Shown: piece by piece, positions 1-12,900 of the stretch
Layout of the letters: each line of letters begins with the position of its first letter
How positions within the stretch are numbered: the first letter of the stretch is position 1
From: Gordius sp. MW1
Lineage: Eukaryota; Nematomorpha; Gordioida; Gordea; Gordiidae
Direction: 5' to 3'
DNA length: 64,000 nucleotides
Assembly (NCBI GenBank): GCA_964036665.1
Contig: OZ038532.1
Location: 1,798,001-1,862,000 of the forward strand
The notes under the pieces: model-generated
What the model saw: only the letters and a program-made list of their open reading frames with translations
Told to the model about the DNA's origin: nothing
Databases searched by the model: none
Made by a program: the position numbers and the translations under genes

Positions 1-45
1 ATCGGCGCCGATACCATGCCGATACTTGGTATCGGTGCATCTCTA
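1..45. mobile_element. hAT element end fragment
   Basis: The window opens inside the terminal part of a hAT-type element. These bases match the right end of the complete element at 23714-27479 and the left end (inverted) of the short copy at 36795-37353, finishing in the shared terminal motif TGCATCTCTA. Only this end is in the window, so the target-site duplication cannot be tested. Confidence 0.75.
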
Positions 46-849
46 CTAGGAATTAAGCTCCTCCCTTTCTCCTCCACTCCCGCCCCCTTCATGTGTGCTT
101 GGCCTTGGATAGATATGGGGGCGGGAGTGGAAGAGATGGAGAAAGGGGGAGAGAGATGTGTTAGTAAACAGCGCGTGTGTAGTATGAACACTAATGAACT
201 CCTTTTTTCAGACATAGTGGGACGAATTTTGATAAGGAAAAGGAGTTTACGCAAACGCTTATAAATTTGAGTATAAGGGAGATATAAAAAAATAAAATAA
301 TGGACCTATAGATGAAACTTTAATCTACATGAATATATTACTATTTTTCGCTAAATATTAAAAACGCCGTAGCAATTTAGCCTCAAAAAGGGCTTTTTGG
401 CACTTTCAACCTCGTATATCTAAAAAAACTGGTAATCGTAGGAAAAAACTAAAAACATATTATTTTTTAGGGCAAAATTCTCAATCAGAATTATTGGTCG
501 GATAGCGGGATACAATCACAAAGTCAACATTTGTAGAGCTGTGTTATACAAGTTAAGCTACGGTGGTTTGAGATTTTTGAGCACCCGCTTAACGATTTTA
601 AAAGTACAGTAGAGTATTTAATGACACCGTACTAGATTAAATCTTAAATCATGGGTTTATAAATTTTTATGCTTGAGGTAAAATATGTCTCCCAAATTTT
701 TGAACATTAATAAAGACATTATGTAAATACTTTTGTCATATGCATTACTTTTCACATTAGAGCCTGGTGCATTCAAAATTACCTTAATTGTGCAATTTAA
801 AATAAATACACGAACCTATCGATAAATAACTATGACAAAGTTAGTTAGA
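46..849. other. Gene-free AT-rich stretch
   Basis: No convincing coding region. The single open frame near the left edge (16-264) starts inside a hAT terminus and shows no domain. Composition is AT-rich with short homopolymers. Confidence 0.5.
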
Positions 850-1818
850 GTTGGAAGCTATTTTTGTCATAAATTTAAATGCACCTTAATCCTATAATAA
901 TGCTGCTTTTATTGTTTTTACAACGTTTTAATATGTGCAACTAGTAATCAATTTTGTAAATAATAATTATCATTAAAAGTCACTCGCACTTAGTGTTTTA
1001 TAACGCCATAGTTAACATGCAATGAACACTATGGGCCATGGGCGTAGCCAGGTTTCGGATTAGGGGGGGGGAGGCAAAACGTTTAAAAGTTCAATTAGAG
1101 GGGGGTAAAACATAATTTTTCATAGTTTTTCCATTGAAATTTTTTTTCCGTAAATTAGGGGGGGGCAGCCCCCCCTCTGGCTACGCCCATGCTATGGGCT
1201 ATAATTGATGATGGTATTATCAATGAACTTAAATGTTTGCCTTAAATATGTTAAGGTCTACTTTCTTTAGCCAGGGTTATTAAAGGGTCATTTGCTCAAT
1301 TATGTGTCCATTTTACTTAAAAAAAGCATTTTAACACTTAAAAAAATTATGCAACTAAGTCAACTATAAGAAACCTCTAATTTTCTAAGTCTATTTATAG
1401 TTGACAGACAAAGTGAATTTGATACAAATGTTATAATTTGCTGGAACAATAAAATTTAATTTTCTATACTTCAAATTTATTTATAGTTTTTTAGTCTGCA
1501 CTATCCAAATCTATAGCTAATGTTATTTTTATGAATTAATTATATCTTTATATTGTCAATGAGATGTCGTGTCCAGCTAAATCTTTAAAATGTTTGTGTA
1601 TTAAAGTTTTTCAAAGATATAAAAGTTTGCCATTTAGATTTTTTTACACTTATTTAATTTTTTTAATATACCATAAGAATTTTTATTCCGTATAAATTCT
1701 TTTCTAAAAGTCGAGACGAGACCGAGATTTTTTTAGACCGACAAGACGAGATTTTTATAATCGCTGCCGGGATGAGACGAGATTTTGTTTTCGAGACCGA
1801 GACGAGATCGAAACACTA
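850..1818 (-). mobile_element. TCTCG-type hAT-like element, truncated copy
   Basis: This is an inverted, partly deleted copy of the element at 56603-57742. The right end carries the same run of GAGACGAGACCGAG motifs and ends in AACACTA, the complement of the TAGTGTT start seen there. Interior sequence aligns along several hundred bases (for example the stretch coding for nothing around 1380-1650 matches the reverse complement of 56820-57060). The left terminus is not recognisable, so the start is approximate. It contains the MITE at 1037-1191. Confidence 0.65.
1037..1191. mobile_element. GTAGCC MITE with 8-bp TSD
   Basis: A 155-bp non-autonomous element with terminal inverted repeats CATGGGCGTAGCCAG / CTGGCTACGCCCATG and G- and C-runs inside. 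It is flanked by the direct repeat CTATGGGC (1029-1036 and 1192-1199). The related hAT copy at 57187-57205 keeps the same site without the insertion and with a single CTATGGGC, which proves both the insertion and the 8-bp duplication. Eight-bp duplications suggest hAT-type transposase. Confidence 0.9.
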
Positions 1819-3264
1819 CTCACTAGATTATAAATCAAATCGTCGATTTCTGGCACATGTTTGTTGACCGTAAATCGATACATGATGCATAATCTAAGGC
1901 TTAGACTTACACCACATTTTTGATGGCGCCAAAAGAATTGGCCAACATGATAAATCTCTTGACTTAATCAAGTTGTATGCTGACACAACCTGTCGTGTGA
2001 AGATAAATATCGGTCGAATTATTATTTTGATTGCCAAGTTATGATATCGCATTCTTATGGCCATCTGCCGCATCCTTAATTTAAGACACTTCACTAATTG
2101 TTTACAAAAAAAGCTGATGACATATAGACTACATAGACAACTCACGTCACATGTTTCATATAGTAAAATAAGTACCCTAAAATTCACCAATGTTTTTCTG
2201 CAGTGAACCCCATTACTACAGAAAAAGTAAACTTACCTTCCTCGAAATTCAGATGACACCAAATTGTGTTAACAATCACAGTATTTCTATGAGTTTTGTA
2301 ACTGATATATATTTCCTTATTTGTGCACATTTCAAATTGGCGGAAAGATGGTGCATTTATTTAAAATGATGAGCAGCGCTAGTTTTCAATAACATAAGTT
2401 AATATAGTTGCGGATTTATTGTTTATCGTAAAAGTAATAAAAAAAACAAATTCTTATATAACAATTAACGGTAAGAGTGCTTATACATTTACACAATAAT
2501 AAGCTTTTTTGTCAGTTTTGTAAACTTTATTATTTACTTATAAGGTGTTTTTGGGCGAAAGCCCCTATACACATAAAAAACAATAAATGTAAATATGTAA
2601 ACTTTTACAATAATAAAAGATTTACACAAAGAAAAATAAGGTACATTTTTGTTTGTTAACTTATCACGGCTATAAAACGTAAGCCTCTGGTAATAACATA
2701 AACTTTGTGTTTTCAGATGGAGAAGGTTCAATTAATATACCTATCTCTGTACAAATTTTCAATTAAGGTGTACACTTTATGGTAAACTTGTAATACAAGC
2801 CGAGGTTGGATAAAACAAAAGATCAAGGATAGATTAATCATATTTATAATATCTTAACTTTCTTGAATTCGATTAGATAGCCAATCTACTCGAAAACAAA
2901 TACCTTTCCCTCATGTCATAAACTAATTAAGAGAATAGTAGATATCAGTAAAAAATTTTATTTTTAATCAATCAATTCTATTCCAACGTTCTGTCCGACA
3001 TTCTACGTTCAAGACTAAATCTTGTCCTAAAATTTTAAAATCTTCAATTATACTGGCGTAATCGATCGTTAAATCCAGGATTTTCAGGTCGCCAATCGGA
3101 CGTTTGTAACAATATTTTCGTTTCTGTAGCAATGATTTCCATAAAATAAATTAAGGTTAATTAATGATGAGATATAATGCATAAACGTAAAACGTTTTTA
3201 ATAAAACCATGTTAAAAAAAACCTTATACGTTTACTTATATAATCATGTTAAAACACCAGAAAA
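1819..3264. other. Gene-free stretch
   Basis: No domain-bearing or splice-supported coding sequence was found on either strand. Short open frames (for example 1894-2190 minus, 2477-2659 plus) have the composition of surrounding AT-rich DNA and no recognisable motif. Confidence 0.45.
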
Positions 3265-3828
3265 CACATCAAACGGCTGGGTTTTGTTTGGTCGACCTTT
3301 GGCTCTAAAACATAAACAAGCCAATATGTTTGGTCTCTTTTTCTTAGTCTACCTCTAGGCTTGGTAGAAATTTGAAAAAGAGACCAGAATCGATCGTTAG
3401 TGTTAGTTGAAGCAAAGGTCGACCAAACAAAACCCAGCCGCTTTTGCAACAACCTGAACGCTTGCGCTTTCGTTTACGATATATATGGCCTATACTATTG
3501 CGTGTTTGGCTCACACAATACCTTCATTTAATAACAAGTCTATCGGTGAAAGATTGAGGATTGCCACTTAGATATAAAGTGCTTTTTACGCTTAAAATGT
3601 GTTGGATTTTGGTTGAAAATCAAGCATTACGATATTAATAGGTTTTGAATTTCAGGAACTTATCGTATGGAGGCTTCCTTTCTTTTAATTAGTTTGCAAC
3701 ATGCTGTGCAGTTCTTTACTTTTTGTTGTTCATCATAATGATGTGATGTTCCAACTTCGCCCTTCCCTGGATAGTCCCAGTAAAACCAAAGGTCAACCAA
3801 ACAAACCCAGCTGTTTTTACAACACTAA
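3265..3828. mobile_element. CAGCTGGGTTT-family repeat element
   Basis: The region holds several copies, in both orientations, of a terminal motif CAGC(T/C)GGGTTTTGTTTGG, at about 3272, 3425 and 3800, the last ending in TTTTTACAACACT. The same terminus occurs at 9235 and 53365. No transposase is visible, so this is a non-autonomous element, possibly two overlapping copies. It contains one arm (3367-3772) of an inverted repeat whose partner is at 8905-9310. It begins about 120 bp beyond the stop codon of the NOL6 gene. Confidence 0.6.
3367..3772 (+). repeat. Inverted repeat arm A (partner 8905-9310)
   Basis: About 406 bp that are nearly the exact reverse complement of 8905-9310, including landmarks such as CGATCGTTAGTGTTAG, the AACGAAAGCG/CGCTTTCGTT stretch and the boundary CCCTGGAT. 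Equal arm lengths and high identity indicate recent duplication or transposition of one unit in opposite orientation. Confidence 0.85.
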
Positions 3829-3946
3829 GCCATACACTCCAGTATATATCAAAGAAGTATAATTTATAAGCTATAATGTAATTATGCAACCCACTTCCAA
3901 AAATGTATGTTTTTAGAATTAATACTTGAAAAAACTACTTGTGTTA

Positions 3947-6900
3947 TCATTTATTAGCAGAATGTACTTGATTCGCCAAAGTGTTGGACGGTTTCCATAA
4001 GACACATATCACGTGTCCACCATAGAGGTCGTGAAAGAAAAGGGCCACGTGACCGAATGTACACTAAAATGCAATTGATTAAAAACCACTTAGGGCTGTT
4101 TTAAAAAAAAAATTACACAAATGCGACCCTTACCGTTTAAAAGAATAAAAAAAAGCTTGAATTTTAAATATCCCATAATTTTGCACCTATTTATAGTATA
4201 TAAACATAAACTCAAAATACCAACTTAAAAGCCCCTTTCATTTCACAACAACTAAGGAAAGTCCCACAACTTCAAAAGCGAATATTCTAAATTAAATCAC
4301 ATAGTTATGCCAATAATCAAGCTATTGAACCAAAATATCCCAAAATCCATTGACAAAAGCTAGCCAACAAATACAAATGCCAAGGTAATATTTCTCTCTC
4401 TAACTCTACAATTCTAAAAAATAGCCCCCATTTATTTTTTCTGGTAAATTTTCACGAATAAAAATAATTGATTGGTTGAATATTATATAAGGAGTTCATA
4501 AAAAATAACCTTGAGTAGGTTAAGATAATCATTAGCTGGATCGAATCCAGTTATGGGAGTAGATTTGGAAATAACATTCATAGTATCCCCTTTGCAATCA
4601 GCGGGCACGTATAATTTAGATGGTTTTTGAAAGCTTTGAAACGAACGGGTATTCCTCGATTTGACGAGCCTTATAAGCACGTCATAGTCTTCAAGCGGAG
4701 TAGTAAACATTTGCTAAAACCACGAATACACAATGGAAAAATAAAATTATTTCCCGGACAAATTTAAAGTGCTTCAAAGAGAGTCTAGTTGCAAAGATGA
4801 CTGTCAATCTATTTGTAAAATTTTTTGCTGAGTTACAAAAAAGCTTTACCCCCTTCTATTGCAATTATAGAAATATGGTATAATACTTTTGGGTAATAAA
4901 TATGGGCAGAATTAGAGTTGGATTTTAAATGGTTTTATCAGAAGAGCCACTACCTCGATTACACCTTTTTAACTTAGCAAATCCTTATTATAACCAACAG
5001 TGATAGACTGGAGAGTGTGCTAAATGCAAGGGATGAGGATGTTTGATTAGCTTTTTGCGGCCATTAAAGGTTTATATAATAAAAATAAAAAATCACTTGT
5101 AAATGAAAAGTTTAATAAAGTCACTTTGTGAGAGATGGTAGGGTAGCGAACCTACGTTTTTTGTGTAAGCTGCCACTTTGTATTGCAAATAGTAATGAGC
5201 ATTATCATAACAAAAAGTTTAGGTAAAAACTCCCAAAAATTGTCTTTTACCGTAACTCCGCCCCCCCTTACCCCAGATCATTCCTGATCAATTTAAATAA
5301 GAAATTGGCAATAAAATTTGTGACGAATAATAACAACTAACCCACAAAACATTTAAATATGTAATATGGTAAAAATCCATTGGCTCCACCCCCCCCCCCC
5401 CCCACCCTCAACTAGTGTTGAAAAAGGACGTTTCCTTTAAGAAATTTTACCCGATAAAGATTATCACATTTGGTAGTGGCATCATCATACTTCCAAAGTT
5501 CTAAGGCTGATAAATCTCGTAACTGTCGTTCATTATCTCGACTCAACATTAGTAGTCGTCTGCAGGCAGGTGGGCCCGGGCTCAGTTTTTGAACCAATCT
5601 ATTGGCGGATTCTGATAATTTAGACCCGGTACCTCCAATAGTGGTACAAAGGACAGTAATGCAAGGGTATTCGCTCCTCCGAAAGGCATCAATATTTTTG
5701 AATAAATCGCGAATTTTTTGTGGCTCTACGGTAGTTTTCGAGGTTGATTTTGAAGTTTCGACATCTTCAGCGGTTAATAAAAGAACGCATAAAGGCTTAA
5801 ACTTCCAATCGTAACTAGTAACGAGGTGTAGGAAGCGGGCTAACCCCAAACTAGGAGAACTGTGATAAACAATTAAAACAATAAAGGTTAAGGCAAATAT
5901 GTATTTGACAATATTACCGATGGTAAAAGCTTTATAAACGGATTTTATAATGGTAAAATATTAATATCTCACAGGTCAAAATAACGATCCCTAATCTGAC
6001 AAATCGTTACGATTGAACATATATACATTTCAAATTTATTTTCAACAACTACAATTCCCATAGATGATGTTAAAACAAATTTTTTTTCAAAATAACCTTA
6101 TCCAGTTGTAAAGATAAGATCTCAAATTTTCAAAAGAATAATAATTGTAGTAACTACTTAATAGGTCCATATGGTTCGGGCGAGAGATAGATATAAGCGA
6201 CGACAATATCAAGCCACAATTCGTGAAAGAGGAGGTCATTCTTATCCTCAAAATCCATGCTTCTATAGTTCGGAGCCGAGAGTAACATGTGAGAGGCCAA
6301 CCATCTCTTCACCAGGCGACAGGTTAGGGAATAACAAGGAAATTTCGGGTGCAACTAAAAGATGAGAATATTATATTCAAAATTGTTTACATTCGTATAT
6401 ATATATCATGGTCAAGAAACTACATCAAAATGAATAACAAAGTTCACAGTTAACTTAGTTTCCAAATTCGATGATAAAACACGATGGCTAATTTAAAAGA
6501 AAATATATATTATTACAATAAGCGCTATTTTAATGGAATAACTTTAAAAAATGGACACGGCCACAATATATAAGTAAGGCTTTATCATATTCCGGGCATT
6601 TGAAGAAAATAAAAAAAATTTTATAGATAGATGCATATAAGTCTTAGGTAGTGTATATGTTTACAGCTAACAAAGCTTGCGATATTTCGTGAGCGGTTTG
6701 GCATTCGTCATCTGACAGGGCCATTGAATTAGACAAGCTCTGTAACGTAGGTGGGCCCGCGAGGTGCAAATGAAAACAGAATCCGCGGTAAAAAACTTCC
6801 AAGTAAAAGATCCAACTTGATTTTTGGGCCCGCTTTTTGCACAGAGAACAGCGTTGGACAATGTCTTTCAAGGCATGCCTCATGCTGATCAGCAAAGCTG

Positions 6901-9900
6901 TTTTAACCTTTTCCACCGCCCTTTCCCCATTCAGTAATTCTCCATTCCTACCTTCTTCTTTCAACGCCGAAAATTTTAAAATCGTTAAAATACATTTCAC
7001 AAAATAAAAGGTTAAAAATGCTTTTGCATCCATAGACAATAATAGAGTAAGCTATTAAACATTCTACCAGTTTATGCCCTACCTTTGGCTAATATAAACA
7101 TTAACAGCAACAAAAATATGTGATTTAGGTTAACAATTAAAAACCAAGTGGTTGCGAAAAAACGAACCATGATGACCTCCTGACTATGGTAATAAAACTA
7201 TAACTTTCCATGATGTAACTAGCGCTAATCAATTAAACATAAGTAGCGACTAAAACTAAGAAATTGACATTAAACGATTACAATAATACCGTGTCGTCTA
7301 CGCCTGTTAAACCCAAAACTTTCAATTACACTGCAAAAAACAAGCAAGACATAAAATTTTCCATTTTAAATAGGCATTATGCAGCAGATAGGCGACTTTT
7401 CCCCTATTATGTAATCAAGTCACAATTTAATTTAGAACAGACCAGTGTTAGTAGCAGGATGAGAAGTAGCTGCATTCAATGGTTGTGGCCATTTGCTATT
7501 CCGTTCTGGCCAAAGTATAAGAGTTGTGTAGGGAATGTAACTCGGAGTTTTCTTGTTGTCTCCGTTGGGGTACGGTCTTTTGCGATGATGACCCTCAACC
7601 GAGATTTGTCGTTCGGCATCCTCTTTAGGACGATCCTTAGAGAAATCACCCGAACACAACGGAGGAAATGGCTATTAATTTTAGAAAAAAATTTTAGATG
7701 GCGTCTTAAATTTCTTAGCCAAAAGTTACGGGGTCAAAAAGTGGAGAAATATTGGGTAAAAGCTGCAAAATCCGTTTTTTGCATTCAATATAGGAAAAGG
7801 TTTTCGCGATTACTTCGCTAAAAAACGTAAGAATAAAAATACATTTTAATCGAAAGCAACGTCAGGAAAATATCTCATGGACCCATTTCTTATTCAAAAG
7901 AATAAAAGTTTCCTCAAGATATATTCATTATTTTAACGTGTCTTAAAATAAATTTTAAAAATATTTTACAAATTATATTTTACTTCAGTTTGACGGTATA
8001 TAGAGTCTAAACCACCGGTTACGGATTCAATTTCCAGGGGTAATTCAGTTAGGTCTTCCCTCAAAATTTTGCAAAGTTGGTCTCTGGCCTGAACGTGCTG
8101 CAAAAATGCACTTTCTCCCGTCCCATAAGTCAAGGACAATTTTTGGCCTCCCGTGACCTCTTTGGCACCTAAGACAGGCAATAAAAGAATTTTTTGCAGG
8201 ATATGGATAGCTCTAAGCTTTAAATAATTCCTTTATAGAACTATGGTGTCCTTCGACTTTTATAAAGCTATCAATTCAGGCTCTACGAAAAAAAGTCGCA
8301 AAATGATTAAAATTACGAGGGCATTTCTTATTTTTTGTTTTTTAAAGACAGCTCTACCCAAGTTTTATAGCTAATTTGTCGCTATTGCTAAACTTTGGGT
8401 GGCAGTTGATAATAACACTATTATTATTTTTTCTCGATTTAGGGTACTTTTATAAGGTAACAGGTTTTAAAACAGGTCTAATTCATGTTTTAATCGACGA
8501 GATCTTTATTACAAAACGTATAAATATTATTAAAAACATTAAAAGGCCTCTCCGTTAACCTGCAAGATAGCAGGGTTTATTGGTTTCCCCATTTTCACCC
8601 ATGGCTTTATCGGTAACAAATTGTATAGCCAAAGCCATCCGCTCCAAACATGCCTTTTCATCGTAGCACAAATAACGGTGTGACGGCTTGAAAGCGTCCA
8701 ACCCGCAATGCCTATACATCAATATTATTATGATACTTTTTATAAGCATCAGCCCGAGCGCCGCAAATAATTAAATTTTCAAACTCTTTCGGTGATATGG
8801 TAAATTAATCACAAATATTTTTGTTAATGTAAATAAACATGGACACTTTTTCGTTTTGATGTAATTAATTTATTTCCTTTCTGCTACGCCTTTCTCACTG
8901 CCAAATCCAGGGAAGGGCGAAGTTGGAACATAACATCATTATGATGAACAACAAAAAGTAAAGAACTGCACAGCATGTTGCAAACTAATTAAAAGAAAGG
9001 AAGCCTCCATACGATAAGTTCCTGAAATTCAAAACCTATTAATATCGTAATGCTTGATTTTCAACCAAAATCCAACACATTTTAAGCGTAAAAAGCACTT
9101 TATATCTAAGTGGCAATCCTCAATCTTTCACCGATAGACTTGTTATTAAATGAAGGTATTGTGTGAGCCAAACACGCAATAGTATAGGCCATATATATCG
9201 TAAACGAAAGCGCAAGCGTTCAGGCTGTTGCAAAAGCGGCTGGGTTTTGTTTGGTCGACCTTTGCTTCAACTAACACTAACGATCGATTCTGGTCTCTTT
9301 TTCAAATTTCGACGAAGTCTAGAGGTTTACAAAGAAAAAAAAGACGCCAAAATCCTTTGATCGCTTACGTTTTGTCAACTAAATAAAACCCAGGTCTTAG
9401 ACTTAGTCCAGCAATGAGGTGCTGACAACTAAAACCTTTTAGTTAACCTTTGCAAGAGATGGGCAACTATTCGGAATGGAGTCCTGCGTTCTTCGAAACC
9501 CGATGCGCAACCATGGTCCGGTTGAAATATAACGGCTCTAGCTGACACCCCATCCATAAACTTGCGAGTTAAGCAAAGGTTTGCACCCCAAAAATCGAAA
9601 AATTCCTTTTCAGCCTGTGATGACAAATTATCAAATTATATTATGCACGCACACGTCTACGATTATGAAACGATCAATTTTAGGTGACTTTTTAGGTAAT
9701 TTAGTAAGCTATGCGAAGATTTCTCAACCTTTTTTCTGCTCAAATTAGTGGACTAATCTAGAGAATGCTATGTCCGAGATAAGAATTAATTTAACTCGAT
9801 TCTATGATTAGTATGATGGAAAAATTTGATAATGTATGAAATGACTATATTCTTATAAATGTAGATGACTTATAATATTTAACCTTAGGTCAATTGTTAA

Positions 9901-12900
9901 GAAATTCCAAAAAGTTAGCCAGAAATATTGCAAAAAATATAAAAGTCGGGCCGAAAACCTAAAATTTTCCGTTAGAATATTATCTAGCTAGATTAATATG
10001 TTAATAAATATGTAGATTTGAAAGAATTTTCAATTTTTTGACAAAAAATATTTTCAAAAATCCTTTTCTCACGGGCACATTCTATGTTGTCCCAACATCA
10101 TCACTTGTGTTCGTTCAATTTAATAACGCTTAAAGGTTCAATTTATGTTTTTTAATGCCAATTTTTTGTGACAACTAAAATAATAAAAGCATATAATTCG
10201 TAGGTATTCATTATGGATTCCAAACTGGCTTAGAGAGGGAGATGTCAAAGCAATTTGCCTATTATCAAATGTTTAATATATGTCAGCTTTCACTTTGACC
10301 TTAGATTCCTGACCTTAGTCAAAAGTCGGGGACAAAGTTTGGGGTCAAATAGACCCCAGACTCGCGCGTCCTCCAAGACAAAAACCCTCATTTATAATCG
10401 TAATTCTGCAGTTTTTAGCATTCCTAAATTCTTTTCACAAACAAATTTTAATGAGTTTAACAAGTATTTGATTAAACTACTTGTGGCGCCGAATCCAGCG
10501 GTGGACCCCTGATAACGGAACAATTGAGCTTGGATTCATCCAGTATAAGGCCAAATTCGAGGCTTAACATCTGTTCTTGAGAGTGGCACTTCTGATCTAT
10601 ATTACTGAGTAAATCATTGACAAGGATCTAATACAGAAATACAAAAGTTCGAAATAATAAATTTAAATAAGTGTGATAATAATTTTAGGTCGAAACATAT
10701 TACTGCTCCAATATATATTGAACACAGATTAAAGGCTGATTTAATGCTATGAAACAACTTCCCGATATCGTCTATTGTAAATAAGGAAACAAATTTCTGC
10801 ACTATCCCTTGATAATCGCGAATCGTTTTTTATAAGACAGAAAATTGGCGCATTACCCATCTGTAAATATAATTCGATAGCAATATCGGAATGTTTTCCA
10901 AATATTTATAAACTGTTTTTATATATTTTTTTCTTCGCAAAATATGTAATTCGCAAAATGATAAATGATTACTATACCATTACTACAGAGATCGATATTT
11001 TTAAAGCCACGATCTAGGAAAAACTTACACCAATTGCTTAAGGTGCAGCGAATTTCGACTTTTCGGTCATAGTAGAGCCAAATAGTAAAATAAATAAATT
11101 CGTATTCAATGTTAGTTCCTTAGCTAATGACATCCAATATCCTCCATTAATCTCTTTGGGTGCTGGCAAGGCAAGTTCATTATATAAAAATTTTGCATAT
11201 ATATTGACATTACCAACATATTTTTATGAAGACATTATCAAAAGGTGGATAATTCAAGTCGCTGGCGTCATAACCCGATCACTTTTGAGTAGCCACAACA
11301 CAACACAAAATTTATTGATTAAAATGCGAGATATTTTTTTTATTAACCCTCGAGAGCACAAGTGGGGTCTCACAGACCCCACGATAGTTACAAACTTGAA
11401 TAAAAAACGCATTTCAAAACGAATTGATCTGGCCTTTTCAGTAGTCCATTATTTTATCAAAAACTAGGTTTGGGTAAAATTTTATAAGTTTTGGTCCATT
11501 ACTTTTGGAGTTATAGCATTTTGGGGTCCTGTGGACCCCACATATGCCCTCACGTAAATTTTTTTCTATTGGAAAAAATGTATGTATTTTTTTTCGTTTG
11601 ATGATATCTTTTACAATTTGTGTTTTTAATACATTTTGAACATTCTTTTAATAAAAAATCACGTTTATTTTGATTTATTTCATAATATATGATGTTGAGA
11701 GACAAATTTAGGAGAGGCATTTTAATTTTAAGAAAAAAAAGGTGACTTCAGAAAAATGTTAATAACTTTGGTAATATTATTTAACTGTTCCTCAAAAATT
11801 ATATTTATGATTAAGAGTCTTCACCTAACATAAATTCAAAATTTGAGTTGTTTTTAATTAATAGTTTTAAAATTATAAGCATTTAAAAAATGGGGTCAAA
11901 TAGACCCCACCTGTGCTCTCGCGTTCGGGATTTTGAGGAATGCTCTCGAGGGTTAACCTAGTAATATCGATATTTAACACAACCCCGCCAAAGGCTTTTG
12001 TGATTTGAATATTAATGTAAAAATAATTCCTAAGAGACTCATTTAATGTCAATTCTCTGAAATAAGAAAATTATCTCCTTCAATATTCTTATAACGGGTT
12101 ATACATTCAAGCAATTTCACATTCCACTTGGGCAACAAAAATAAAAGATAAATTATATTAAATAACTTATGCATTGATATAAATATGACCTCTGGCAGTG
12201 GGCAAGGTCGAGCTACTACAAGTTTGACATAATCTTGTAATCCCCTTTCCAGAGTTTTCAAAATCTTGTTTTTAACTGCTCTGTATATAAATCCACCATC
12301 TTCGGCCACAATGGTTTGGTCAATTAGTCCATTGGCTTTAAGGTGATTTTGATATGGTACCAGAGGGACGGAAAATCTAGTTAATATAAAGAAAATTATA
12401 TACTTTACACTTTCGTGTAGTGAAAATAAATTTATAAATGGGGCTGATTAAGGCAAGAATAAACGCAGGCTGGCTAAAAGTCAGGGAGTTGATTGGTGTA
12501 ATATGTGAAAAACACATGTACCACTTTAATTGAAAGGACACGGTATTGTATGGAGCGGAAACCCGGGCAATTAAGGGAAATGAAGAGCAAAGCTTGGCTA
12601 CGATGGAGATGCGAATGTTAAGTTGCATCTTGGGAATGAGCAAAAAGGACCATATAAGGGATCAGGACCATCAGGACATAAGGGATAAACTATGTATGTA
12701 GTTCCGATTCAGAGAAAGTTGGTTGTAAGAAGATTGAGATGGTATATGGTCATTTGGAGAGACGGGAGGATATTAAGAAGGTATAAGTAGAAGGTAAGCG
12801 AAAGAGAGGGAGTCGCCTAAGATGACGTGGAAACATAACATAAATAGGGACTTGAAAAGGTATGAGCTAACTAGGGCGAAGCTGGTATTAATACAGGGTG

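Noticed and set aside
1710..1820. CRISPR-like regular repeats (GAGACGAGACC)
   Set aside because: The repeats are short, overlapping and in both orientations, and the same pattern marks the ends of a TIR element elsewhere. The DNA is clearly eukaryotic.
7264..7821. Longest plus-strand frame in the first 10 kb (185 codons)
   Set aside because: It runs antisense over NOL6 exon 7671-7443, whose minus-strand protein matches the family and splices in phase. The plus frame has no domain.
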